Source: an uncultured Bryobacteraceae bacterium (GTDB taxonomy: Bacteria > Acidobacteriota > Terriglobia > Bryobacterales > Bryobacteraceae). Taken from it: a stretch of DNA of 64,000 nt. The stretch covers positions 95,007 to 159,006 of the forward strand of contig CALKXJ010000003.1 of the NCBI GenBank assembly GCA_938003835.1, in the 5' to 3' direction. This document shows, in pieces, positions 23,177 through 31,773 of the stretch (its first letter is position 1; each line of letters begins with the position of its first letter). Below the pieces are notes generated by a model. That model was not told the origin of the DNA, searched no databases, and worked only from the letters and a program-made list of their open reading frames with translations. Position numbers and translations under genes: made by a program.

Positions 23177-23659
23177 ATGGGCGTGCAACAGGCAACAAAA
23201 GAAGGCGTCGTGGCTCGTGTCCTGGAGATCGCCGAACGTGTCGGCGCGGCCGAAGGAATCGAGATCGTGGACGTCGAATTCAAGGGCGCGGGAAGCCGGC
23301 GGGTTCTGCGCGTTTTCATTGACAAGCCTGAGGGGATTTCGCACGCCGATTGCGAGTTCATGTCACGCCAGATCGGGACGATCCTCGATGTCGAAGACGT
23401 CGTTCCCGGCGGCGCCTACCACCTCGAGATCAGCTCTCCCGGCATCGAGCGCCGGTTGAAAAAACCGCGCGATTTCGAGCGGTTCGTGGGACGCAAGGTG
23501 AAGGTCACGCTGCGCGTGCCGGTGGCCGAGCGGCGGCACTACGAAGGGGTGCTGAGCGGTTTCGCCGACGGCGTTGTGACGATCGAGCCGGCCGAGGGCC
23601 GGCCCGTGTCGTTCCGCCTCGAGGATCTCGAGCGGGCCAACCTGAAGTTCGACTGGTAA
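23177..23659 (+). CDS. rimP: Ribosome maturation factor RimP
   Basis: 160 residues from ATG 23177. The N-terminal alpha/beta domain contains GIEIVDVEFKGAGSRRVLRVFID, CEFMSRQIGTILD and GGAYHLEISSPGIERRL. The C-terminal Sm-like domain starts at FVGRKVKVTLR. RimP helps 30S subunit maturation. No SD precedes ATG 23177; an in-frame GTG at 23210 has AGAAGG just upstream and could be the real start (149 residues). It is first in rimP-nusA-infB, a conserved order, and lies 6 nt after the U-tract of the leader terminator. Confidence 0.93.
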   Translation: MGVQQATKEGVVARVLEIAERVGAAEGIEIVDVEFKGAGSRRVLRVFIDKPEGISHADCEFMSRQIGTILDVEDVVPGGAYHLEISSPGIERRLKKPRDFERFVGRKVKVTLRVPVAERRHYEGVLSGFADGVVTIEPAEGRPVSFRLEDLERANLKFDW

Positions 23660-23683
23660 TTCCCGACACAGGAAGCAACGAGG

Positions 23684-25162
23684 ATGCGCAATACGTTGGC
23701 GACCATCTATCAGTCCATCGAGATCTTGAGCAAGGAGAAGGGGATCGATCCGCAGATCGTGCTGGATGCGGTCAAGGATGCCATGCTGGTGGCGGCGCGC
23801 AAGCATTACCGGACCGAAGAGGACCTGGTCGCCGAGATGGACGAATCGAGCGGGGCCATCTCGATTTACGCCGTCAAGAGGGTGGCCGAGCCGGTCGTGG
23901 ATCCCGTACACGAAATCTCGCTCGAGGAGGCGCGGCGCCTCGATCCGGCCGCCGAGATCGGCGCCACCGTGCGCATTCCGAAGAACACCGAGGCGCTGGG
24001 GCGGATCTCGGCGCAGACAGCCAAACAGGTGATCCTTCAGAAGGTGCGCGAGGCCGAGCGGGAGACGATCTATTCGGTCTACTCCGGGCGGGTGGGCGAG
24101 CTGGTCAACTGCACGGTGAAGCGGTTCGAGGGGCCGGACATCATCGTCGACCTGGGCAAGACCGAGGCCCGGCTGCCCAAGAAAGAACAGTCGAAGCTGG
24201 AGAGTTTCTCGATCGGCGACCGCGTCCGGTGTGTGATCAAGTCGGTCGACAAGACGGGAAAGAACGCCGGCGTGACCGTCTCGAGGGCCGCTCCGGAGTT
24301 CGTCGTGCGCCTGTTCGAGCAGGAGGTGCCGGAGATCTATGACGGCACGGTGGTCATCAAGGCCTGCGCGCGCGAGGCAGGCGAGCGAACCAAGATCGCC
24401 GTCTGGAGCCGCGACCGGGACGTCGACAGCGTCGGGGCCTGCGTAGGAATGAAGGGCATGCGGGTGCAGTCGATCATCCGCGAGCTTCGCGGCGAGAAGA
24501 TCGATATCATCCAGTATTCCGACGATCCGGTGGTGTTCGCGACCAACGCCCTCAGTCCGGCCAAGATTACCCGCGTGGCGATCATCGATCCGGTGGAAAA
24601 GCACATGGAGGTGATCGTCGACGACACGCAGCTTTCGCTCGCCATCGGCAAGAAAGGCCAGAACGTGCGCCTGGCGGCAAAGCTGCTCGGCTGGCGTATC
24701 GACATCAAGAGCGAGGAAGAGAAGCGGCAGGAGATCGAGTCGCAGATGGCGGCCCTGGTGGTTCCGGGCGCACCGGTCTCGGTCCTGCTCGATTTCGGCC
24801 TGCCCGAAGAGCTGGTGGAGGCGCTGGTGCGGGCGGGGGTGGCGACGGTGGAGAAGCTGGGTTCGATGACGCCGGAGGAGCTTCAGGAGATCCCGGGCAT
24901 CGGCGCGGAGACGGTGGAGGCGATTCAGGCGGCGGTGATCAGCTACTACGGGCAGTTCGAGGTGGCGCTCGAGCCGGAGAACGCCGAGGCGCAGCCCGCC
25001 CAGACGGCCGCCCAGGAGTTCGAACAAGCTGAGGAGGCCCCGGAGCCGGACGGCCTCGAGCCGCTGACGGAAAACCTCGCGGAAAGCGACTCCAGCTCCC
25101 TGGAATTCGATTCGTCCGAGATTGAATCTGATACGATGGAAGGAAGAGACCGAACGGAGTGA
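23684..25162 (+). CDS. nusA: Transcription termination/antitermination factor NusA
   Basis: 492 residues. The N-terminal RNA polymerase-binding domain (about 1-125) is followed by an S1 domain (VNCTVKRFEGPDIIVDLGKTEARLP). Two KH domains carry the GACVGMKGMRVQSIIRELRGEKID and LAIGKKGQNVRLAAKLLGWRIDI motifs. A helix-hairpin-helix repeat follows (TVEKLGSMTPEELQEIPGIG), then an acidic tail of about 55 residues rich in Glu, Asp and Ser. NusA binds the flap of RNA polymerase, stabilises hairpins at pauses and terminators, and serves in rRNA antitermination. Its operon leader has a terminator hairpin on which it may act. Confidence 0.96.
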   Translation: MRNTLATIYQSIEILSKEKGIDPQIVLDAVKDAMLVAARKHYRTEEDLVAEMDESSGAISIYAVKRVAEPVVDPVHEISLEEARRLDPAAEIGATVRIPKNTEALGRISAQTAKQVILQKVREAERETIYSVYSGRVGELVNCTVKRFEGPDIIVDLGKTEARLPKKEQSKLESFSIGDRVRCVIKSVDKTGKNAGVTVSRAAPEFVVRLFEQEVPEIYDGTVVIKACAREAGERTKIAVWSRDRDVDSVGACVGMKGMRVQSIIRELRGEKIDIIQYSDDPVVFATNALSPAKITRVAIIDPVEKHMEVIVDDTQLSLAIGKKGQNVRLAAKLLGWRIDIKSEEEKRQEIESQMAALVVPGAPVSVLLDFGLPEELVEALVRAGVATVEKLGSMTPEELQEIPGIGAETVEAIQAAVISYYGQFEVALEPENAEAQPAQTAAQEFEQAEEAPEPDGLEPLTENLAESDSSSLEFDSSEIESDTMEGRDRTE

Positions 25163-25274
25163 CGCGGCAGAGGCCACCTCTCTGAGCTTTCATCTCCCCG
25201 AGGTGAATCATGTCGGAATGACGTGAACAGTGCGTGGCGGCAGGGCCACCGAAGGAGCAAGACAGCGACACAGT

Positions 25275-28181
25275 ATGAGTCGAATTCGCATCAATGAGCT
25301 GGCGCGGGAACTCGAAGTCAAGCCCGGTGTTATCCTCGATCTACTCCCCGAAATCGGCATTCACGACAAGAAGACCCACTCCAGCTCGATCGACCAGGAG
25401 GACGCGCAAAAGATTCGCGCCTTGCTCCGCCGCGAGACGCCGCCCGAAGCGCCCGAGGCTGCGCCTGTGTTAGTCTCCAAGGAGCCGGAGGCTCCGGTCG
25501 TCGTCGAGCCTGCTCCGGCCCAGAAGGAGGAAGTCTCGCCCGCCGTCAGTCCGATCCCGCCAAGCCAGGCGCCTGAGCTGGGAGTCCCTGAAGATGGCGC
25601 CGGGCGTCCCCAGGCGCAGCCGGCGGCGCCGGCCCCGGTGGCTGCCGCGGCCGCACCGCCGAAGCCGGCTGAAGCGCCGGCGCCTCGACCGGCGCCGCAG
25701 CCTCTGCGCCCGCCGCTCGCCGGCCAGGCGAGAACCCCGGCGGCCCCGGCAGCACCTCCTACGCCCCCGCCGCCCGCCCCCTCGGTTGCGCCGCCTCCCA
25801 AGACAGTGGCGATTCCGGCGCGTCCCGCGCCGCCGCCGCCTCGACCGGGGCAGATTCTCTCCGGGCCGCGGCAGCCGCTGCCTCCTGGTCTCTCGGGGCT
25901 GTCGGAGGGATCGCCGGCAGTGGCGCCCGTGCCGGGTCGGCCCGTTCCCGCACCGCCACGACCGCGTCCACCGGCAGCCAGGCCCAATGCGCCTGCGCCG
26001 GTTGGTGCCCAGGCGCAGCAGGTTCGAGGGCCGCTGGTGGGCCAGCCGCCGCCGCGGCCGGTGGTACCGCCGCGTCCGGAACTGGTGAAGAAACTGGCCG
26101 AGCAAGGAAAGATCCCCGGGCAACCGGTGCCCCGGCCGGGCCTGCCGCGACCCGCGCAGACCCCGGTCCCCGGCCAGCCGATCTATCGCGGACCGATCCG
26201 TCCCGGGCAGCCCGTCTTGCGGGGGCCGGGCGTCCCGAGCCCTCGGCGCCATCCGGTCTCGCCGGTTGAGCCGCCTGAAGTGGTGAGCCCGGCTCCAACA
26301 GCACCCGGGCGGCGACATCCGGCGAAGCCTCGGCTCGTCCCGCGTGAGCGCGACGTCGACGGTGAGGGTAAGCTGCGTGCCCCGGGTCCCCGGACGGCCG
26401 AGCCCGAACCGGTGGCCGTCAACAAAGAGATCACGATCTCCGAGGGCATCACGGTCAAGGAGCTGGCGGAGAAGCTCGGCCTGAAGGCGAGCCTCGTCAT
26501 CAAGAAGCTGCTTGACCGGAAGGTTTTCGCCACCATCAATCAATCGCTCGACATCAAGCTCGCCCGGGAGCTGGCAGAAGCCTTCGGGGCGACGGTCAAG
26601 CAGATGAGTTACGAGGAGGAGACTGCGGCGGCGGTGGTCAGCGTCGAGGGCGAGGACCAGGAGCTGGTCAAGCGGCCGCCGGTGGTGACCGTGATGGGTC
26701 ACGTCGACCACGGCAAGACCTCCCTGCTCGACGCCATTCGCGCCACGCGCGTGGCCGAGCGCGAGGCGGGCGGCATCACCCAGCACATCGGCGCCTACTG
26801 GGTGGAGAAGAACGGCAACAAGATCGTCTTCATCGACACGCCGGGTCACGAGGCCTTCACGCGCATGCGCGCCCGCGGAGCCAAGGTCACCGACATCGTC
26901 GTTCTGGTGGTGGCGGCCGACGATGGCGTCATGCCGCAGACCAAAGAGGCGATCGACCACGCGCGCGCTGCCAATGTGCCGATCATCGTGGCCATCAACA
27001 AGATCGACCGGCCCGATGCGAATCCGGAGCGGATCAAGCAGCAGTTGGCCGATCTGAACCTGCTGGCCGAGGATTGGGGCGGCGATGTGGTCATGGTTGC
27101 GGTGTCGGCGCGCACGGGCCAAAATCTGGATCGGCTGCTTGAGATGATCAACCTGGTGGCCGACATGCTCGAGCTCAAGGCCAATCCAAAGCGGCCGGCA
27201 GAGGGGACGGTGCTCGAAGCCAAGCTCGACCGCGGACGCGGTCCGGTCGCCACCGTGCTGGTGCGCAACGGGACGCTGCGGGTGGGCGATACGTTTATCT
27301 GCGGCGCGGTACTCGGCAAGGTGCGCGCACTGTTCGACGACCGGGGCAATTCGGTCGAGGAGGCGGGCCCGTCCATGCCCGTCGAGGTTCTGGGCATGGA
27401 GAGTGTGCCGGAGGTGGGCGACGTCTTCCAGGTGGTCACCGACATCGCCAAGGCGCGGCAGATCGTCATGTACCGGGAAAACAAGGCGCGCGAGCAGGCC
27501 CTGGCCAAGAGCAGCCGCATCACGCTCGAGCGGTTGCACGAGCAGCTCCGTGAGGGCGAGGTCAAGGAGCTGAACGTGATCCTGAAGGCGGACGTCGGCG
27601 GCACGGCGGAGGTGATCTCGGAGACGCTCCAGAAGCTTTCCAACGAGAAGGTGCGGGTGCGCGTGCTGCACAGCGGCGTCGGCGCCATCACGGAAAGCGA
27701 CGTCGATCTGGCGGTGGCCTCCGACGCCATCATCGTCGGCTTCAACGTGCGGCCGGAACGCAGCGCCGCGCAACTGGCCGAGCAGGAGAAGGTGGACATC
27801 CGGCTGCACACCGTCATCTATGAGCTGACCGACGAGATCAAGGCGGCCATGGCGGGCCTGCTCGAGCCGGTTTACAAGGAGGTGTACCGCGGCCGGGCCG
27901 AGGTGCTGCAAACCTTCCGCATCTCGAAAGTGGGCACCGTCGCCGGCTGCCTCGTACAGGACGGCACGCTGAGCCGCGACCACCAAGTCCGGCTGCTGCG
28001 GGACAATGTCGTCGTCTACACCGGCCGGATCAGTTCGCTCAAGAGGTTCAAAGATGATGTCCACGAGGTGCGCTCGGGCATGGAATGCGGGGTCGCTTTC
28101 GAGAATTTCAACGATGTCAAGCCGGGCGACGTCGTGGAGGCCTTCGTCACCGAACGGGTGGCGGCGGAAGTACCCGTCTAA
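25275..28181 (+). CDS. infB: Translation initiation factor IF-2
   Basis: 968 residues from ATG 25275 (SRIRINELARELEVKPGVIL is the natural IF2 N-terminus). A first IF2-N domain spans 1-52. A roughly 330 residue linker dominated by Pro, Ala, Arg and Gly follows, then a second IF2-N domain (ITVKELAEKLGLKASLVIKK). The G domain has G1 GHVDHGKTS (about residue 475), G3 DTPGH and G4 NKID. Domains II-IV complete the protein. It delivers initiator tRNA to the 30S subunit. The usual ylxR and ylxQ genes between nusA and infB are absent; instead a 112 nt gap is present. Confidence 0.97.
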   Translation: MSRIRINELARELEVKPGVILDLLPEIGIHDKKTHSSSIDQEDAQKIRALLRRETPPEAPEAAPVLVSKEPEAPVVVEPAPAQKEEVSPAVSPIPPSQAPELGVPEDGAGRPQAQPAAPAPVAAAAAPPKPAEAPAPRPAPQPLRPPLAGQARTPAAPAAPPTPPPPAPSVAPPPKTVAIPARPAPPPPRPGQILSGPRQPLPPGLSGLSEGSPAVAPVPGRPVPAPPRPRPPAARPNAPAPVGAQAQQVRGPLVGQPPPRPVVPPRPELVKKLAEQGKIPGQPVPRPGLPRPAQTPVPGQPIYRGPIRPGQPVLRGPGVPSPRRHPVSPVEPPEVVSPAPTAPGRRHPAKPRLVPRERDVDGEGKLRAPGPRTAEPEPVAVNKEITISEGITVKELAEKLGLKASLVIKKLLDRKVFATINQSLDIKLARELAEAFGATVKQMSYEEETAAAVVSVEGEDQELVKRPPVVTVMGHVDHGKTSLLDAIRATRVAEREAGGITQHIGAYWVEKNGNKIVFIDTPGHEAFTRMRARGAKVTDIVVLVVAADDGVMPQTKEAIDHARAANVPIIVAINKIDRPDANPERIKQQLADLNLLAEDWGGDVVMVAVSARTGQNLDRLLEMINLVADMLELKANPKRPAEGTVLEAKLDRGRGPVATVLVRNGTLRVGDTFICGAVLGKVRALFDDRGNSVEEAGPSMPVEVLGMESVPEVGDVFQVVTDIAKARQIVMYRENKAREQALAKSSRITLERLHEQLREGEVKELNVILKADVGGTAEVISETLQKLSNEKVRVRVLHSGVGAITESDVDLAVASDAIIVGFNVRPERSAAQLAEQEKVDIRLHTVIYELTDEIKAAMAGLLEPVYKEVYRGRAEVLQTFRISKVGTVAGCLVQDGTLSRDHQVRLLRDNVVVYTGRISSLKRFKDDVHEVRSGMECGVAFENFNDVKPGDVVEAFVTERVAAEVPV

Positions 28182-28214
28182 GCGCCGGCCGGCGCCATCA
28201 AACGGAGCCAGACC

Positions 28215-28502
28215 ATGCCATCGATCGGCGTGATCACCCTCGAGATGCGACTCGACCACTCCCACTCGCTCAAAGACAAGCGGCATGTCGTCAAGAGCCT
28301 CAAGGAGCGCCTGCGGAACCGCTATAACGTCGCGGTCGCCGAGATCGCCTACCAGGATCTCTGGCAGCGGGGCCTCCTGGCCGCCGTCACGGTGGCCAGC
28401 AGCCGGGCGATCGCCGAGAAGACGCTGCAATCGGTCGAGAAGGAGGCGAGCGACACGCTGGGCCCGCTGCTCGTGGAGACGGTGGTGGAGTGGCTGGATT
28501 GA
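28215..28502 (+). CDS. DUF503 (YlxP-like) protein
   Basis: 95 residues: MPSIGVITLEMRLDHSHSLK, DKRHVVKSLKERLRNRYNVA, VAEIAYQDLWQRGLLAAVTV. These match the small DUF503/YlxP family, which is regularly found between infB and rbfA in Gram-positive and several other phyla. The molecular function is not established; its fixed place among ribosome assembly and translation genes suggests a role there. It follows infB by 33 nt and precedes rbfA by 10 nt. Confidence 0.88.
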   Translation: MPSIGVITLEMRLDHSHSLKDKRHVVKSLKERLRNRYNVAVAEIAYQDLWQRGLLAAVTVASSRAIAEKTLQSVEKEASDTLGPLLVETVVEWLD

Positions 28503-28512
28503 CGCGAGCGCC

Positions 28513-28902
28513 ATGGATCCGCACCGGAGCGAGCGCCTCGCCGAGCTGCTGCGGGAGGAGCTTGACGAGATCATCAACTACGAGCTCGATGATCCGCGCA
28601 TTGTCGATGCCGCAGTGACCGAAGTGCTTCTGGCGCCGGATCTTCGCTATGCCGAGGTCCGCCTGGCATTCTCCGGGGGCATCGAGGCGGCTGCCGGCGC
28701 CCTGAAGGCGCTCGAGCATGCCAAAGCCCATATCCGCCGGCTGCTGGCTGCGCGAATCGAGGTGCGGCGGCTGCCGGATTTGCGATTTGCCTCGGATCTG
28801 GCAGTGGACTCGCCGGAGCGTCTGAAGCGGCTGCTGGGGCGGATCCGGCGGGGGAGGCCGCGGGAGGGCGCGGGCGGGGCGGGACCGGGCGGGCGGCCAT
28901 GA
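28513..28902 (+). CDS. rbfA: Ribosome-binding factor A
   Basis: 129 residues from ATG 28513. The KH-type fold is marked by RSERLAELLREELDEIINYEL, DDPRIVDAAVTEVLLAPDLRYAEVRLAF and the conserved C-terminal LPDLRFASD. RbfA binds the 30S subunit during late 16S rRNA maturation and cold adaptation. The C-terminal tail after residue 110 is Gly/Arg-rich. It overlaps apbE by 4 nt, so translation of apbE is likely coupled to the ribosome-assembly operon. Confidence 0.92.
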   Translation: MDPHRSERLAELLREELDEIINYELDDPRIVDAAVTEVLLAPDLRYAEVRLAFSGGIEAAAGALKALEHAKAHIRRLLAARIEVRRLPDLRFASDLAVDSPERLKRLLGRIRRGRPREGAGGAGPGGRP

Positions 28903-29861
28903 AACAGATTGTGCTAGTTTTGTCCTTGGTGTCGCCCCTGCTGGCTGCCGAGATGCTCCGCATCTCCTCCAGTCTCGACGCCATGGGCACCACCTTCACC
29001 ATCGTGGCTTACGACGAGGATCGCGCCCGGCTGGAGAGCGCCACCGACGAGGCCTTCGAAGAGGTGCGCCGCCTGGATGCCCTGTTGTCCAACTACAAGA
29101 GAGACAGTGAGTGGAGCCGGGTGAACCGCGAGGCGGCCACCCGGCCGGTCGCCGTCAGCCAGGAGCTCTTCGATCTGCTCGCCGCCTGCATCGACTACAG
29201 CCGCCGAAGCGGGGGCGCCTTCGACATCACGGTGGCCCCGCTGGTCAAGATCTGGGGCTTCTACAAGGGCTCCGGCCGCCTGCCGCACCGGGCGGAGATC
29301 CGCGATGCTATGGCCAAGGTCGGCTTCGAGGGCTTGATCCTCGACCCGGTCTCCCGGACGGTCCGCTTCGCCAAACCGGGCATGGAGATCGACCCCGGCG
29401 GGATCGGCAAAGGCTACGCCGTCGATCGGGTGGTGGCCGTTCTCAAGGCTGCGGGCATCGGCGTCGCGCTGGTCTCCGCCGGCGGGAGCAGCATCTACGC
29501 CCTCGGCGCACCGCCCGGCCAGGCGGGCTGGAAGGTCAAGATCCGCCATCCGAAGTCGCCCAGCGAGACGATCGAGGAAACGATCCTCAACAACGAATCG
29601 ATGTCCACCTCCGGCAGCTACGAGAAGTTCTTCGTAGTCGGGGGGAAACGCTACACCCACATTTTCGATCCCCGCACCGGCTACCCCGCCACCGGTGCCG
29701 TCTCCGTCTCGGTCGTCGCGCCGAAAACGATCGACAGCGAGGCCTGGACAAAACCGTTTTTCATCCGCGGCCGCGCCTGGACCGCCCGGCACAAGCCGGA
29801 GGGATTCCGCGTGTACTTTTGCGAAGAGAAGATGGAAGTGGCATGCGCATGGCTCCAATGA
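28899..29861 (+). CDS. apbE: FAD:protein FMN transferase (ApbE family)
   Basis: 320 residues with a signal peptide (KQIVLVLSLVSPLLAA), so periplasmic. ApbE motifs: SSSLDAMGTTFTIVAYDED, RRLDALLSNYKRDSEWSRVN, GGAFDITVAPLVKIWGFYKG, IDPGGIGKGYAVDRVV and GGKRYTHIFDPRTGYPATG. The last holds the metal-binding residues. The enzyme attaches FMN to threonine of flavoproteins such as RnfG or NqrB/C subunits, with Mg2+. It overlaps rbfA at its start and hemE at its end by 4 nt each. No Rnf/Nqr genes are in the window, so its target is unknown. Confidence 0.92.
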   Translation: MKQIVLVLSLVSPLLAAEMLRISSSLDAMGTTFTIVAYDEDRARLESATDEAFEEVRRLDALLSNYKRDSEWSRVNREAATRPVAVSQELFDLLAACIDYSRRSGGAFDITVAPLVKIWGFYKGSGRLPHRAEIRDAMAKVGFEGLILDPVSRTVRFAKPGMEIDPGGIGKGYAVDRVVAVLKAAGIGVALVSAGGSSIYALGAPPGQAGWKVKIRHPKSPSETIEETILNNESMSTSGSYEKFFVVGGKRYTHIFDPRTGYPATGAVSVSVVAPKTIDSEAWTKPFFIRGRAWTARHKPEGFRVYFCEEKMEVACAWLQ

Positions 29862-30880
29862 CCTCTCGCTTTCTCGATGCCTGCCGCCGCAGGCCGACCG
29901 ATGTTCGCCCCGTGTGGTTCATGCGGCAGGCCGGCCGGTATCTCAAGCAGTACCGGGAGGTCCGCGCCCGGCACGGGATCCTGGAGATCTGCAAGCGTCC
30001 GGATTTGGCGGCGACGGTCACGCTCCAGCCGGTGGAATATCTGGACGTGGACGCGGCGATCATCTTCGCCGACCTGCTGCTGCCGGTCGAGCCGATGGGC
30101 CTCAAGCTCCGGTTTGCGGCCGATCAGGGTCCGGTGATCGAAAATCCCGTCCGGACTTCCGAGGACGTCGACGCGCTGTCGATTTCCAACACCGACGACC
30201 TGGGTTACGTCGGCGAAGCGATCCAAATCGTCACGCGCGCCCTGGCCGGCCGCGTGCCCGTCATCGGCTTTGTCGGCGCCCCGTTCACGATCGCCAGCTA
30301 CATGATCGAGGGCGGCGCCTCGCGCACCTTCCTCACCACCAAGAAGATGATGTACAACGACGAGGCGCTCTGGCGGCGGCTGATGGGCAAGCTGGTGGAT
30401 GTGCTCGGACCGTTCGCCCTGCTTCAGGTGACCGCCGGCGCCCGCGCCATTCAGGTCTTCGATAGCTGGGCGGGCGCGCTGGGCCCGGACGATTACGCCC
30501 GGTACGTCGCCCCGTACTCGCGCGCGCTGATCGAGCGGATTCGCTCAAGCGGTGTGCCCGTGATTCATTTCGGGACCGGCACCGGAGGATTTTTCCGGGA
30601 GCTCCACGCCGCCGGCGGCGACGTGCTCGGGGTCGACTGGCGGATCAACATCGATCAGGCCTGGATGGACATCAGCTATCGGGCCGCCATCCAGGGGAAC
30701 CTGGACCCGGCGGTGTTGTTTGCGCCGCTGCCCGAGCTCAGGATGCGAGTCCACGAGCTGCTCAAGCGTACCGGAAGCCGGCCGGGCCACATCTTCAATC
30801 TCGGCCACGGCATCCTGCCCGAGACGCCCCAGGCCAACGTCAAGGCCGTGGTCGAGTTCGTCCGGGAGTTTCGCCTGTAG
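29858..30880 (+). CDS. hemE: Uroporphyrinogen decarboxylase
   Basis: 340 residues if the start is the ATG of the ATGA overlap at 29858; ATG 29843 is an in-frame alternative. Motifs: PVWFMRQAGRYLKQYREVRA (substrate-binding Arg), FADLLLPVEPMGL with the key Asp, PFTIASYMIEGG, ALLQVTAGARAIQVFDSW and FNLGHGILPETPQANV with the conserved His. It converts uroporphyrinogen III to coproporphyrinogen III by four decarboxylations in the cytosol. hemE, hemH and hemY lie in one packed operon, as in B. subtilis. Confidence 0.96.
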   Translation: MTSRFLDACRRRPTDVRPVWFMRQAGRYLKQYREVRARHGILEICKRPDLAATVTLQPVEYLDVDAAIIFADLLLPVEPMGLKLRFAADQGPVIENPVRTSEDVDALSISNTDDLGYVGEAIQIVTRALAGRVPVIGFVGAPFTIASYMIEGGASRTFLTTKKMMYNDEALWRRLMGKLVDVLGPFALLQVTAGARAIQVFDSWAGALGPDDYARYVAPYSRALIERIRSSGVPVIHFGTGTGGFFRELHAAGGDVLGVDWRINIDQAWMDISYRAAIQGNLDPAVLFAPLPELRMRVHELLKRTGSRPGHIFNLGHGILPETPQANVKAVVEFVREFRL

Positions 30881-30885
30881 CCGGC

Positions 30886-31773
30886 ATGAAGGACGCGGTT
30901 CTGCTGCTCGCACACGGCGCTCCGGAACGCGTCGAGGACGTGCCGGAGTATCTCCGCTACGTCCGCGGGGGCCGCCCCACGCCTCCGGAGCTGGTTCAGG
31001 AGGTGGCCCACCGCTACGCCGAGATCGGCGGGGCTTCGCCGCTGACGGCCCGCACGCGCGAGCAGGCCGAGGCCCTCGAGCGCCTGCTCGGCATCCCGGT
31101 CTACTACGGCATGCGAAACTGGCATCCTTTCATCCGGGACACGCTGGCGCGGATGCAGGCCGACGGAGTGGAACGCATCGTCGCGCTTTGCCTGGCGCCG
31201 CAGTATTCCAAGATGAGCGTCGGCTTCTATTTCCGGCGGACGCAGGAGGCCAAGGAGTCGCTGGATTACAAAGCGACGATCATCTGGACGAAGAGCTTTC
31301 ACGATCACCCCGGCCTCATCCGGGCTTTCGCCGGGCGGATCCGGCCGCTTCTGCCCGCCGAGCTGGTCCTCTTCACGGCCCACAGCCTGCCGGAAAAGAT
31401 TCTCGAAAACCGGGATCCCTACGACGCCGAGGCGCGCGCCACGGCTCGCCTGGTGGCCGCCGAACTCGGCCTGGCGCGCTGGGAGTTCGCCTACCAGAGC
31501 CAGGGAATGACCGACGACGCCTGGCTCGGCCCGACGGTCGAGTCCCGCCTGGATGCCTATGCCGCCCAGGGCGTCCGCGACCTCGTCCTGGCGCCGATCG
31601 GCTTCGTGTCCGACCATGTAGAGATCCTCTACGACGTTGACATTCTGTTCAGGGATTATGCGCGCGAACGCGGCATCGAGTTGCGCCGGCCCGAGTCGCT
31701 GAACGCTTCCCCGGAGTTTATCGCCGCCCTCGCCGACGTCGTTCGCCAGAGGCTGAAGAATGCCGAAGGCTGA
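30886..31773 (+). CDS. hemH: Ferrochelatase
   Basis: 295 residues. It begins MKDAVLLLAHGAPERVEDVP, includes the conserved His of TAHSLPEKIL, the AYQSQGMTDDAWLGP stretch and the metal-site PIGFVSDHVEILYDVDI with its catalytic Glu. It inserts iron into a porphyrin, the last or second-last step of haem formation. Next to hemE and a hemY-type oxidase the substrate could be coproporphyrin III (Gram-positive-type pathway) or protoporphyrin IX; sequence inspection does not decide this and no hemQ is in the window. It follows hemE by 5 nt and overlaps hemY by 14 nt. Confidence 0.93.
   Translation: MKDAVLLLAHGAPERVEDVPEYLRYVRGGRPTPPELVQEVAHRYAEIGGASPLTARTREQAEALERLLGIPVYYGMRNWHPFIRDTLARMQADGVERIVALCLAPQYSKMSVGFYFRRTQEAKESLDYKATIIWTKSFHDHPGLIRAFAGRIRPLLPAELVLFTAHSLPEKILENRDPYDAEARATARLVAAELGLARWEFAYQSQGMTDDAWLGPTVESRLDAYAAQGVRDLVLAPIGFVSDHVEILYDVDILFRDYARERGIELRRPESLNASPEFIAALADVVRQRLKNAEG

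Noticed and set aside
25470..28577. 1035-codon minus-strand open frame opposite infB
   Set aside because: It mirrors the IF-2 codons; composition is Arg/His/Leu-rich low complexity and no domain is seen.
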